Made by a program: the position numbers and the translations under genes
The notes under the pieces: model-generated
The model's database searches: none
What the model saw: the letters and a program-made list of their open reading frames with translations, nothing else
What the model was told of the DNA's origin: nothing
Shown here: piece after piece, positions 44,734 through 52,784 of the stretch
How positions within the stretch are numbered: position 1 is the stretch's first letter
Layout of the letters: each line of letters starts with the position of its first letter
From: Paracoccaceae bacterium
GTDB lineage: Bacteria; Pseudomonadota; Alphaproteobacteria; Rhodobacterales; Rhodobacteraceae
Direction of reading: 5' to 3'
DNA: 64,000 bases
Assembly: GCA_014762635.1 (NCBI GenBank)
Contig: JABURR010000068.1
Coordinates: 1 to 64,000 of the forward strand

Positions 44734-45209
44734 TCATCGTCCTCCCGAGCGCGGATCTTTCGCAGAAGGGACAGTAGCGTCTGTTTCTCGTCATCCGTCA
44801 TTTCACTGAAAAGGGTATCCTCGTGCGCCCTGACCGCCTTGATGGCCTCGCGATAGGCCGTGCGGCCTGCATCAGTCGGAACAAGTGCCTGAACGCGGCG
44901 GTCGGTCGGCACTTGTACGCGTCGCAAGTAGCCGTTGTCCTCAAGTCTGTCGACGATGGCGACCAGACCGGAGCGTTCGATCCCCATAGTCCGCGCAAGC
45001 TCGCTTTGAGTGATGTTTGGAAAGCGAACACAGAGGGAAAGCGCCGAAAACACGCGGGCCGACATGCCGTCCTCGCCAAGTGTCTTGCGAAAATCGGTGC
45101 GGACGATGACATAGGCGCGCTTGAGGTTGTAGCCGATCAGTTCTTCAAGATCAGAGCCGCCCAAAGCGTCTTCAAAGGCCTCTGCGCGCAGCATCTTCTG
45201 AGGTGTCAT
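44730..45209 (-). CDS. MarR-family transcriptional regulator
   Basis: A 159-residue MarR protein with winged-helix region ITQSELARTMGIERSGLVAIVDRLEDNGYLRR and the wing DRRVQALVPTDAG. MarR regulators of hydroxycinnamate genes (CouR, FerR, HcaR types) release DNA on binding the CoA thioester. A palindrome in the divergent promoter 24-53 bases upstream of its start is the probable operator. It heads the marR-SDR-CoA-ligase operon. Confidence 0.85.
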   Translation of the reverse strand: MTPQKMLRAEAFEDALGGSDLEELIGYNLKRAYVIVRTDFRKTLGEDGMSARVFSALSLCVRFPNITQSELARTMGIERSGLVAIVDRLEDNGYLRRVQVPTDRRVQALVPTDAGRTAYREAIKAVRAHEDTLFSEMTDDEKQTLLSLLRKIRAREDDE

Positions 45210-45226
45210 TTTCCTTCCTCCCTGAC

Positions 45227-45255
45227 TTGGCAGTTTACCCGAATTTTGTTAATTA
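45227..45255 (+). promoter_or_regulatory. Promoter of the DUF3237 gene
   Basis: TTGGCA, 17 bases, TAATTA. The spacer and -10 are covered by the palindrome at 45233-45262, so a bound repressor would exclude RNA polymerase. Confidence 0.6.
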
Positions 45256-45262
45256 GGTAAAC
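45233..45262. promoter_or_regulatory. Probable MarR operator
   Basis: GTTTACC, 16 bases, GGTAAAC: a perfect 7-bp inverted repeat centred between the divergent marR and DUF3237 genes and overlapping the promoter above. Confidence 0.6.
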
Positions 45263-45289
45263 AGTTGAATGGGTGAAAGACCTTCCGAA

Positions 45290-45754
45290 ATGCAGTTGCC
45301 GGTTCCACAAATAAACCTTGTCTGTACCTTTCAAGTCGAGCTTGCTCCGATCTGTGACATGGGACCGGGCCGCGCCGGTCAGCGCCGTATCATCCCGATC
45401 GTCGGAGGAAAGGTGGATGGACCTCGCCTGTCCGGGCGCATCCTTGATGTTGGGGCAGACTGGCAAACCATCTTTGCCGATGGCGTCGCCGAACTGGATA
45501 CTCGCTATGCCATGGAAACCCATGACGGTGCGATCATCGAAATCGTCAACTACGGCTTTCGTCATGGTCCGAGAGAGGTCATAGCAGCAGTCGCGCGTGG
45601 GGATGAAGTTGATCCGGCATCATACTACATGCGAACCCAAGCTCGGCTGGAAACCGGTGATGAACGTTATGCTTGGGTAAACCGAACACTTTTCGTTGGC
45701 GTCGGCGCCCGCAACAAAATGTCGGTCAATGTCGATCTATACGCGTTGGAGTGA
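45290..45754 (+). CDS. DUF3237 family protein
   Basis: A 154-residue DUF3237 protein (MQLPVPQINLVCTFQVELAP, GRAGQRRIIPIVGG, GADWQTIFADGVAELDTRYA, DPASYYMRTQARLETGD, YAWVNRTLFVG). The fold is a beta barrel of unknown activity, often encoded in aromatic or steroid catabolic clusters. ATG 45290 was preferred because the predicted promoter leaves almost no leader for the in-frame ATG at 45269. That start would add seven residues. It faces away from marR and shares its operator. Confidence 0.75.
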   Translation: MQLPVPQINLVCTFQVELAPICDMGPGRAGQRRIIPIVGGKVDGPRLSGRILDVGADWQTIFADGVAELDTRYAMETHDGAIIEIVNYGFRHGPREVIAAVARGDEVDPASYYMRTQARLETGDERYAWVNRTLFVGVGARNKMSVNVDLYALE

Positions 45755-45756
45755 GT

Positions 45757-46532
45757 ATAGCGTCATCAAGCGAAAGCTCGTCGCTATTGTCGCTTGAGCC
45801 AATGGCGCAACAATGACCACCCTGCCCGGAAGAGGCCGCTGGTCGATGAGATGCGGGCGGGTTGGCAGGTGTCGATCCGCCGGGCTTGCGCGCTGATCCG
45901 GATCGACCCCAGAACCTACCGCCACAAGTCTCATCGGCCCGGTCAGGCCGCGTTGGAACAGCGGATCAGGGAGATTGGCCAGACCCGTGTCCGGTTCGGA
46001 TACCGGCAAGTGCATGACCAACTGGCAACAGGCCGGAAGATCCGGGTTCTGACGGTGGTCGACACCTTCTCCCGCTACGTACCGGTGCTCGATGCGCGGT
46101 TCAGTTATCGAGGCGAGAGTGTCGTCGCGCCCCTTGATCGCGTCTGTCGGCGGACCGGCTATCCGGCCACGATCCGTGTCGGCCAGGGCAGCGAGTTCAT
46201 CTCCCGAGACATAGGCCTCTGGGCCTACCAGCGCGGTGTCACGCTCGACTTCTCACGGCCTTGCAAGCCGACGGACAACGCCTTCATCGAGGCGTTCAAC
46301 GGTCGGTTCCGGGCGGAATGCCCGAACAGCCACTGGTTCATGAGCCTTGAAGATGCGGCCGAAAAATCGGAGGTTTGGCTAAGAGACTACAACGAGGAAA
46401 GGCCGCACAGCGCGATCGATTACAACGTCCCGATTGCCATGCATTATCCCGATGGCGTCACCAGCCCGTCGTCGTGATAAGGCCGGAAAAATCCAGTTTC
46501 CGGCGGACCAAGGTTGGGGAGCAGTGCAGTCG
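45757..46532 (+). mobile_element. IS3-family insertion sequence remnant
   Basis: The sequence begins within a stretch matching the end of an IS3 OrfA (SVIKRKL in one frame at 45757-45776), continues with a deleted OrfB, and ends in a CCGGCGGACCAAGGTTGGGG segment like the right end of such elements. Left end and most of OrfA are missing. No terminal repeat pair or target duplication was found. Confidence 0.65.
45794..46477 (+). pseudogene. IS3-family transposase OrfB with internal deletion
   Basis: The first part matches the OrfB N-terminus (RPLVDEMRAGWQVSIRRACA, IREIGQTRVRFGYRQ). It then jumps to the post-D1 catalytic core (VHDQLATGRKIRVLTVVDTF) and continues to an intact C-terminus with the last Glu region (DNAFIEAFNGRFRAECPNSH, YNEERPHSAIDYNVP). 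About 70 residues around the first catalytic aspartate are missing, so the enzyme cannot be active. The reading frame survived the deletion. Confidence 0.75.
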
Positions 46533-46628
46533 GGCGCGTGACAGGTATTGCCTCGGGAACTGATACCGTTCGGACGGCACGTCGTCGTAGATTGAATCGG
46601 TCCTGTGTATGAATATTCCGAACGCCAT
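46533..46628 (-). pseudogene. Truncated HNH-endonuclease-like gene, N-terminus only
   Basis: From ATG 46628 the minus strand encodes MAFGIFIHRTDSIYDDVPSE and RYQFPRQYLSRA, the N-terminal pattern (YDD-x-P-x-x-x-Y-x-FP-x-x-YL) of a family of predicted HNH/restriction-type endonucleases. Similarity stops at 46533, exactly where the IS remnant begins. The rest of the gene is not found on the other side. Confidence 0.5.
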
Positions 46629-46694
46629 TGGATCGACCATGGAGATGAATCCGGGTTCTGCCAAGCGGCTTGATCCGAGATGCTGGCGGGCGGG

Positions 46695-47912
46695 CTATAG
46701 CGCGGGCGCGGCGCGCAGGAGCGTATTCTGGTCGATCATGAATTCGTTGGAGATCCGGAAGGCCGCGGCGCCGAGGGCGCGGGCTGCGGCGCCGAAGTGG
46801 CCGGGGCCGATATCGGGGCGAGTGACGCCCTGAAGATCGAGGCGGTCGAGTTGGGTTTCGACCTCGGCCACCAGCCGTGATCGGATGCTGTCGGGAAACG
46901 CGCCGTCTATGATCACCGCTTCGAAGTCGATCACCGCGAGGGTCGAGATGATCGCATGGGCCAGGCTGCGCCCGGCGCGGGCGATCCATTGCGTGACGAG
47001 GGGTTCGAATTCGGTCCAGCCGCTGGTGCCGGCGTAGAGGGCGGAGGCATCCGCCCCGGAATCCGTCACCATCCGCTCAAGAACGGCGATCGATGCGTGG
47101 TCTACCAGCCGGTGCCCGCCGGGTTCATCGGGTATCCGAAGCGGGCCGAAGCCGCCCGAGTTTCCCTGCCGCCCGGTGAACATGCCGCCGTTCAGGATGA
47201 TGCCACCGCCGATGAAGGTGCCGACGAAGAAATAGATCACGTCCTGTTTTCCGAGCGGAGGTCCGAAGACAAGCTCGGCGCGGCAGGCGGCGGTGCCGTC
47301 GTTCTCGACCGAGATCGGACCGGGGACGAGGTCCCCGAGGGCCGCCTTGATGTCGAAGTCGCGCCATGCGTCCATTTCCGCGCGGGGCGCGCCGAAATCC
47401 GTGGTCCAATGCCAAAGTTCGGAGGGCATCGCGATACTGAGGCCCGCGATCTCTTCCTTTCGCTTCTTGGCGGAGCGGAGCAGGGGGCGGAGTTCACGCT
47501 TCACGAAGTCGGTCATTCCAGACGGGGTGGGGTAGGGGTGTTCACTCGTCCTTTGGGCCACGATCTTTCCGGCGAAATCGACCACCGCAAGGTCATAGCT
47601 ACGCCGGCCGATCTTCAGTCCAAGATAGTGGCGCGCGTCCGGATTGATGCGCATCGGGGTCGAGGGCTGACCGATGCGGCCCCGAATCGGGTCCCCCCTC
47701 AGAAGCAGGTTTTCTGCCTCCAGTGCCCTGAAAATCACCGAGACGGCGTTCGGAGACAGCCTTGTCGCGCGGGTCGCTTCGGCCTTCGTCAGGGGGCCGT
47801 ATTTGCGAACAAGGTGCAGAACCAGCCGCTCGTTGAAGCCTCGAACGGCAGTTTGATTGGTGCCTCTCATCGGCGATGAACGTAGCAGCTCTTCCTTGTT
47901 GTCCGGCTTCAT
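46695..47912 (-). CDS. frcR: ROK-family transcriptional regulator FrcR
   Basis: A 405-residue ROK repressor. N-terminal winged helix (FNERLVLHLVRKYGPLTKAEATRATRLSPNAVSVIF), sugar-kinase-like domain with ENDGTAACRAE and FFVGTFIGGGIILNG. It lacks the full catalytic set of ROK kinases, which is normal for regulators. It is divergent from frcBCAK, the same arrangement as in Sinorhizobium. ATG 47912 has AAAGGAAG directly upstream. MRGTNQ at 47870 is an alternative start. Confidence 0.85.
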   Translation of the reverse strand: MKPDNKEELLRSSPMRGTNQTAVRGFNERLVLHLVRKYGPLTKAEATRATRLSPNAVSVIFRALEAENLLLRGDPIRGRIGQPSTPMRINPDARHYLGLKIGRRSYDLAVVDFAGKIVAQRTSEHPYPTPSGMTDFVKRELRPLLRSAKKRKEEIAGLSIAMPSELWHWTTDFGAPRAEMDAWRDFDIKAALGDLVPGPISVENDGTAACRAELVFGPPLGKQDVIYFFVGTFIGGGIILNGGMFTGRQGNSGGFGPLRIPDEPGGHRLVDHASIAVLERMVTDSGADASALYAGTSGWTEFEPLVTQWIARAGRSLAHAIISTLAVIDFEAVIIDGAFPDSIRSRLVAEVETQLDRLDLQGVTRPDIGPGHFGAAARALGAAAFRISNEFMIDQNTLLRAAPAL

Positions 47913-48034
47913 CTTCCTTTGAATCCAGAGCCTTGTCGGGAGGTCGTCTCGCCGTTGTGCATCAAGGCTCGGGCTTGATACTAGGTGCTGGCGGCCCGTG
48001 ATACAAGCTTTGGACTGACGGTACGCGGCTCGTT

Positions 48035-48059
48035 ATTAATTCATGTGGAAGTGATTAAT
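48035..48059. promoter_or_regulatory. Candidate FrcR operator
   Basis: ATTAATTCA, seven bases, GTGATTAAT: an imperfect A/T-rich palindrome directly upstream of the -35 box, similar in shape to ROK (NagC/Mlc-type) operators. Confidence 0.45.
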
Positions 48060-48060
48060 G

Positions 48061-48089
48061 TTGACCGGAAGGCGGAGTCGCAGTATTGA
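48061..48089 (+). promoter_or_regulatory. frcB promoter
   Basis: TTGACC, 17 bases, TATTGA. Good -35 and correct spacing, leaving a leader of about 140 bases before frcB. Confidence 0.55.
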
Positions 48090-48239
48090 TCGGACCGTTC
48101 AAGCGGCAGGGAGGGCTGAGCGTCATGGCGATCCATGATCGGGTGCGCTTGATGAGGAGGCTCTATTTCCCTGTCATCGGCTAATTACTTCCGGAGGAAG
48201 TATGTAGGGCCACAAGTCAGTGACCAAGGGAGATCACAA

Positions 48240-49253
48240 ATGAACCTCAAGAAAGCCGGTCTGGCCGGGATTATCGCTGCCGCTGCGACGGCCGGGACCG
48301 CCTCGGCCGAAGGCAGTGTTTGCCTCATCACCAAGGACGCGACGAACCCGTTTTTCGTCAAGATGGCCCAGGGCGCCTTCGCCAAGGCGGCCGAGCTGGG
48401 CGTCGAACTGCGCTCTTACGCCGGCAAGTTCGACGGCGACCACGAGACCCAGGTTTCGGCCATCGAGACCTGCGTTGCTGCTGGCGTCGACGGCATCCTG
48501 CTGGTTGCTTCGGACACCAAGGCGATCACCTCGTCGGTTCAGCAGGCGCGTGACGCCGGTGCCGTCGTCATCGCCCTCGACACACCGCTCGACCCGATCG
48601 GTGCCGCCGACATGACCTTCGCCACCGACAACTTCCAGGCCGGTGTGCTGATCGGCGAATGGGCCGCCAAGACCATGGGCGACACGTCGGATGCCAAGAT
48701 CGGCCTGCTCAACATTAACGTCAGCCAGCCGACCGTCGGTGTGCTGCGTAACCAGGGCTTCCTGACCGGCTTCGGTGTCGACATCGGCGATCCCAGCAAG
48801 TGGGGCGACGAGACGGATTCCCGCATCGTCGGCCACGAACTGTCGAACGGCAACGCCGAGGGCGGCCGTGAAGGCATGGAGAACCTGCTGGCCATCAACC
48901 CCGAGATCAACGTGGTCTACACCATCAACGAGCCTGCCGCTGCCGGTGCCTACGAGGCGCTGAAGTCGTTCGGTCGTGAAGATGACGTGCTGATCGTGTC
49001 GGTCGACGGTGGTTGCCCGGGCGTTCAGGATGTTGCCGCCGGCGTGATCGGCGCGACCGCTCAGCAGTACCCGCTGGCCATGGCCGCGCTTGGCGTGGAA
49101 GCCATCGCCACCTATGCCGCCACCGGCGAAAAGCCTGCTGCCACCGAAGGCAAAGAGTTCTTCGACACCGGCGTTGGCCTTGTGACCGGCAGCCCGGTTG
49201 ACGGCCTCGAGCAGCTTTCGGTCGAAGAGGGCGCCAACCTCTGCTGGGGCTAA
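48240..49253 (+). CDS. frcB: Fructose-type sugar ABC transporter substrate-binding protein
   Basis: A 337-residue periplasmic sugar-binding protein of the ribose/fructose class. Signal peptide [23 protein letters not shown], then [40 protein letters not shown] and [20 protein letters not shown]. The arrangement with frcR, frcC, frcA and frcK matches the Sinorhizobium fructose/mannose/ribose importer. GGGAGATCACAA precedes the ATG. Confidence 0.85.
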   Translation: MNLKKAGLAGIIAAAATAGTASAEGSVCLITKDATNPFFVKMAQGAFAKAAELGVELRSYAGKFDGDHETQVSAIETCVAAGVDGILLVASDTKAITSSVQQARDAGAVVIALDTPLDPIGAADMTFATDNFQAGVLIGEWAAKTMGDTSDAKIGLLNINVSQPTVGVLRNQGFLTGFGVDIGDPSKWGDETDSRIVGHELSNGNAEGGREGMENLLAINPEINVVYTINEPAAAGAYEALKSFGREDDVLIVSVDGGCPGVQDVAAGVIGATAQQYPLAMAALGVEAIATYAATGEKPAATEGKEFFDTGVGLVTGSPVDGLEQLSVEEGANLCWG

Positions 49254-49273
49254 GACCTCCCGAAAGAACGCGT

Positions 49274-49303
49274 CGGGGCGTGGCGGTCAACCGTTGCGCC
49301 CCG
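49274..49303 (+). promoter_or_regulatory. Hairpin between frcB and frcC
   Basis: CGGGGCG/CGCCCCG stem with an inner CGG/CCG extension and no T-run. It is likely an mRNA-stability or partial-termination element that keeps the binding protein more abundant. Confidence 0.45.
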
Positions 49304-49350
49304 GCCAATTCAAGCGGCAATCGCCCGCCAAATGAAAAAGGTGGACCCAG

Positions 49351-50409
49351 ATGCAGGACGCATCCAACGTAGATAGCCAGCTTCCGACCTCGGACACTGT
49401 AGCGAAATTCGACCGGGGACCCGAGACCCTGAAGTCGAAACTGATGCACATCGTCTACACGGCGCCCGCCGTCGTGCCTCTGTTCGTGTTGCTGGCTGCG
49501 ATCGTGATCTTCGGGCTGTTGCTCGGCGATCGTTTCTTCTCGCCCTTCGCGCTGACGTTGATCCTTCAGCAGGTCGCGATCATCGGTATCGTGGCCTCGG
49601 CACAGTCGATCGTCATTTTGACCGCGGGGATCGACCTGTCGGTCGGGGCGGTGATGATCCTGTCCTCGGTCGTGATGGGCAAGTTCACCTTTGACCTGGG
49701 CCTGCCGCCCGCTGTCGGCGTCTTTGCCGGGCTGCTCTGCGGCCTGATCTGCGGTACGATCAGCGGCTACCTCGTGGCCTATTGGAAGCTGCCGCCCTTC
49801 ATCGTGACGCTGGGCATGTGGCAGATCGTTCTGGCCGCGAACTTCCTCTATTCCGGCAGCCAGGTGATCCGCAGCCAGGACATCGCCGAGCAGGCGCCGC
49901 TACTGCAATTCTTCGGCAGCACGATCAAGGTGGGCGGCGCGGTCTTCACCTACGGTGTGATCTTCATGCTGCTACTGGTGACGGCGCTGAGTTACGTCCT
50001 GAGCCAGACCTCCTGGGGCCGCCATGTATATGCCGTGGGCGACGATCCCGAGGCGGCCGAGCTTTCCGGCGTGAACGTGCGCGGTACGCTGATCTCGGTC
50101 TATGCGCTGGCGGGTCTGATCTGCGCCTTCGCGGGCTGGGCCCTGATCGGGCGGATCGGCTCGGTCTCGCCGCAGGCGGGCCAGTTGGCCAATATCGAAT
50201 CCATCACTGCCGTCGTGATCGGGGGCATCTCGCTCTTCGGTGGGCGCGGCTCGGTTGCGGGCACGCTCTTCGGGGCGCTGATCGTGGGCGTGTTCACCCT
50301 GGGCCTGCGTCTTCTGGGCGCGGATGTGCAGTGGACCTACCTGCTGATCGGCCTGCTCATCATCGCCGCCGTGGCCGTTGACCAGCGTATCAGAAAGGCC
50401 AGCCTATGA
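49351..50409 (+). CDS. frcC: Sugar ABC transporter permease
   Basis: A 352-residue RbsC/FrcC-type permease with about nine membrane segments: SIVILTAGIDLSVGAVMILS, KLPPFIVTLGMWQIVLAANF, AVGDDPEAAELSGVNV, and IGGISLFGGRGSVAGTLFGAL. Its stop overlaps the frcA start. Confidence 0.9.
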   Translation: MQDASNVDSQLPTSDTVAKFDRGPETLKSKLMHIVYTAPAVVPLFVLLAAIVIFGLLLGDRFFSPFALTLILQQVAIIGIVASAQSIVILTAGIDLSVGAVMILSSVVMGKFTFDLGLPPAVGVFAGLLCGLICGTISGYLVAYWKLPPFIVTLGMWQIVLAANFLYSGSQVIRSQDIAEQAPLLQFFGSTIKVGGAVFTYGVIFMLLLVTALSYVLSQTSWGRHVYAVGDDPEAAELSGVNVRGTLISVYALAGLICAFAGWALIGRIGSVSPQAGQLANIESITAVVIGGISLFGGRGSVAGTLFGALIVGVFTLGLRLLGADVQWTYLLIGLLIIAAVAVDQRIRKASL

Positions 50410-51185
50410 CACAGTCTCCCATTCTTTCCGCACGTGGCCTCGTCAAGAATTACGGCCGGGTGACGGCGCTCGACAACTGCGACTTCGACCTGATGCCGGG
50501 TGAGATCCTGGCCGTGATCGGCGACAACGGCGCGGGCAAATCCACCATGATCAAGGCGCTCTCGGGCGCGATCCAGCCCGATGAGGGCGAGGTCAAGCTG
50601 GATGGCCAGCCCGTGAAATTCGCTTCGCCCATCGAGGCGCGGCATTATGGGATCGAGACGGTCTACCAGACGCTGGCAATGTCGCCCGCGCTTTCGATCG
50701 CGGACAACATGTTCATGGGGCGCGAGCTCAGGAAGCCGGGCTTCATGGGCAACGTACTGCGGCAACTCGACAAGAAAGAGATGCAGCGCGTGGCCCGCGA
50801 GAAGCTGTCAGAACTGGGCCTGATGACGATCCAGAACATCAACCAGGCGGTGGAAACCCTGTCGGGTGGTCAGCGCCAGGGCGTCGCCGTGGCCCGTGCC
50901 GCGGCCTTCGGGTCGAAGGTGATCATCCTTGACGAACCGACCGCGGCGCTTGGCGTCAAGGAAAGCCGCAAGGTGCTGGAGCTGATCCAGACGGTCAAAG
51001 CGCGCGGTATCCCGATCATCCTGATCAGCCACAACATGCCGCATGTCTTCGAAGTGGCCGACCGGATCCACGTGCATCGCCTTGGGCGGAGGCTCTGCGT
51101 GGTGCGTCCGGACGAATGCTCCATGTCGGACGCGGTTGCGCTGATGACCGGTGCGAAGTCGCCCGACGGTGCCGAGGCTGCGTAA
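50406..51185 (+). CDS. frcA: Sugar ABC transporter ATP-binding protein
   Basis: A 259-residue single-domain ATPase: Walker A GDNGAGKST, Q-loop region ETVYQTLAMSPALS, signature LSGGQRQGVAVARAA, Walker B VIILDEPTAALG and switch His ISHNMPHV. The single domain is half of RbsA length, as is typical for FrcA. The frcK gene begins 2 bases after its stop. Confidence 0.9.
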   Translation: MTQSPILSARGLVKNYGRVTALDNCDFDLMPGEILAVIGDNGAGKSTMIKALSGAIQPDEGEVKLDGQPVKFASPIEARHYGIETVYQTLAMSPALSIADNMFMGRELRKPGFMGNVLRQLDKKEMQRVAREKLSELGLMTIQNINQAVETLSGGQRQGVAVARAAAFGSKVIILDEPTAALGVKESRKVLELIQTVKARGIPIILISHNMPHVFEVADRIHVHRLGRRLCVVRPDECSMSDAVALMTGAKSPDGAEAA

Positions 51186-51186
51186 G

Positions 51187-51852
51187 ATGGCGGATTTGGA
51201 AGTCCACACAAAGGCTGTTCTGGACCTTGTCGACCGTATCCGGCCTTCTGACCAACGCCTCGTGATCGGGGTGGCCGGACCGCCGGGATCAGGCAAATCG
51301 ACCCTCGCCGCGCGGGTGGTCGAACGGCTCAACGCCGGAGAAGAGGGGACCAGCCTCGCGGCGCTCATGCCGATGGACGGGTTTCACCTGGAAAACGACG
51401 TGCTCGACGAACGGGGCTTGCGCGCCGTGAAAGGCGCGCCCCAGACCTTCGACGCCGCCGGGTTCGTGGAACTGGTCAAGAGCCTGAAAACGGCCCAGGG
51501 CGATATCCGCTACCCGCACTTCAGCCGCGAGCAGGACCGTACACTTCCCGGTGCCGGGTGCCTGACGGCGGGCACGCCCATCGTGGTCGTGGAGGGTAAC
51601 TACCTGCTGCTGCGCTATGCGCCTTGGTCGGAGCTGAAGCCGCTCTTCGACGCGACCGTCCTGATCTCACCGCCGATCGAGGTGCTCGAGGAACGGTTGA
51701 TCGAACGTTGGCTGAACCACGGGTTGTCGCAGGTGGATGCAGAAAACCGCGCCCGCGGGAACGATCTGACCAATGCCCGCCACGTCATTGAAAACAGCGC
51801 CGAGGCCGATCTGCTGCTGACCAGCGAGATCGACCCCGACACCGTGCCTTAA
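51187..51852 (+). CDS. frcK: Nucleoside/sugar kinase-like protein FrcK
   Basis: A 221-residue P-loop kinase: [12 protein letters not shown] near residue 36, [33 protein letters not shown] and [12 protein letters not shown]. It resembles the pantothenate/uridine-kinase-like FrcK of rhizobial frc operons. It presumably phosphorylates the imported sugar, but the substrate is not proven. Confidence 0.8.
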   Translation: MADLEVHTKAVLDLVDRIRPSDQRLVIGVAGPPGSGKSTLAARVVERLNAGEEGTSLAALMPMDGFHLENDVLDERGLRAVKGAPQTFDAAGFVELVKSLKTAQGDIRYPHFSREQDRTLPGAGCLTAGTPIVVVEGNYLLLRYAPWSELKPLFDATVLISPPIEVLEERLIERWLNHGLSQVDAENRARGNDLTNARHVIENSAEADLLLTSEIDPDTVP

Positions 51853-51878
51853 CCTCATCCTCAAGGGAGTACCCCTTC

Positions 51879-52535
51879 ATGAAAATCTTTGCTGATACCG
51901 CAGAAGTCGATGCCATCCGGCGCCTGTCCGAGGCTGGCCTGATCGACGGCATCACCACCAACCCGAGCCTGATCGCGAAAAGCGGCCGCAACTTCCTTGA
52001 GGTCGTGGCCGAGATCGCCGGGATCGTCGACGGCCCCGTTTCCGCCGAGGTGACGGCCCTCGACACCGACACGATGCTGAAAGAGGCCGATGTGCTGGCC
52101 GCCATCGCGCCCAATATCTGCATCAAGCTGCCGCTGACCATGGACGGGCTGCGCGCCTGCAAGGCCCTGACCGCCAAGGGTTTGCAGACCAACGTGACGC
52201 TTTGTTTCTCGGTCAACCAGGCCATCCTCGCCGCGAAGGCCGGGGCGACCTATGTCTCGCCCTTCGTCGGGCGGCTGGACGACATCAACCTCGACGGTGC
52301 GGCGCTGCTTCGCGACATCCGCACCGCCTATGACAATTACGAGACGTTCAACACCCAGATCCTGGCGGCCTCGCTGCGCACCGCGAACCACGTGACCGAC
52401 GCGGCCCTGGCTGGTGCCGATGCCGCCACCATCCCGCCCGCGGTGATCGAGGGCCTGTCGAAGCACCCGCTCACCGACAAGGGGCTGGACGGCTTCATCA
52501 AGGATTGGAAAGCGACCGGGCAGAGCATCCTCTGA
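51879..52535 (+). CDS. Transaldolase-like / fructose-6-phosphate aldolase-type protein
   Basis: A 218-residue protein of the short transaldolase (TalC/Fsa) class. [35 protein letters not shown], the Schiff-base lysine in NICIKLPLT, and [14 protein letters not shown] are intact. It lies 26 bases after frcK and before the terminator, so it is the last gene of the frc operon. It links imported sugar to the pentose-phosphate pool. Whether it has transaldolase or Fsa activity cannot be told here. Confidence 0.85.
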   Translation: MKIFADTAEVDAIRRLSEAGLIDGITTNPSLIAKSGRNFLEVVAEIAGIVDGPVSAEVTALDTDTMLKEADVLAAIAPNICIKLPLTMDGLRACKALTAKGLQTNVTLCFSVNQAILAAKAGATYVSPFVGRLDDINLDGAALLRDIRTAYDNYETFNTQILAASLRTANHVTDAALAGADAATIPPAVIEGLSKHPLTDKGLDGFIKDWKATGQSIL

Positions 52536-52576
52536 TCACGGCGGGCATGTTGCCCGGATGCACCCGATCGATTTCC

Positions 52577-52609
52577 ACGGCGCCCCGAACCTCGGTTCGC
52601 GGGCGCCGT
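52577..52609 (+). terminator. Terminator of the frc operon
   Basis: ACGGCGCC...GGCGCCGT with an inner CGAACC/GGTTCG extension, 42 bases after the transaldolase stop. The T-run is short, so termination may depend on stem strength. Confidence 0.55.
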
Positions 52610-52647
52610 TCGGTTCTCCGGAGTTTGAAAAATACCGGAGAACCGAA
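52609..52647. repeat. Long inverted repeat downstream of the terminator
   Basis: A perfect 13-bp inverted repeat TTCGGTTCTCCGG / CCGGAGAACCGAA with a 13-base A/T-rich loop AGTTTGAAAAATA. It shares the base at 52609 with the terminator above, so the two hairpins compete or stack. Confidence 0.6.
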
Positions 52648-52784
52648 AAACGCCGGGTGGTATCAAATGTTGCAATTATACAGGCAACTTACCCCGGATA
52701 TCTTGGATTGGCCGTCGGTGCTTGCGTGGCCATTTGATCGGTGCAACGTTCGGGCCAACACGAACGGACGATTGCGGGTTCCGG

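Larger units (their letters stand above)
47913..48239. other. frcR-frcB intergenic control region
   Basis: This 327-base region separates two divergent genes. It holds the palindrome at 48035, the promoter at 48061 and the small inverted repeat ACTTCC-GGA-GGAAGT at 48186-48200 in the frcB leader. No gene is seen. Confidence 0.6.

Noticed and set aside
32418-48000. Direct repeat of the tRNA-Phe 3' end as an attachment site
   Set aside because: I could not find a convincing second copy by eye and no integrase gene is present; left as an unproven idea.
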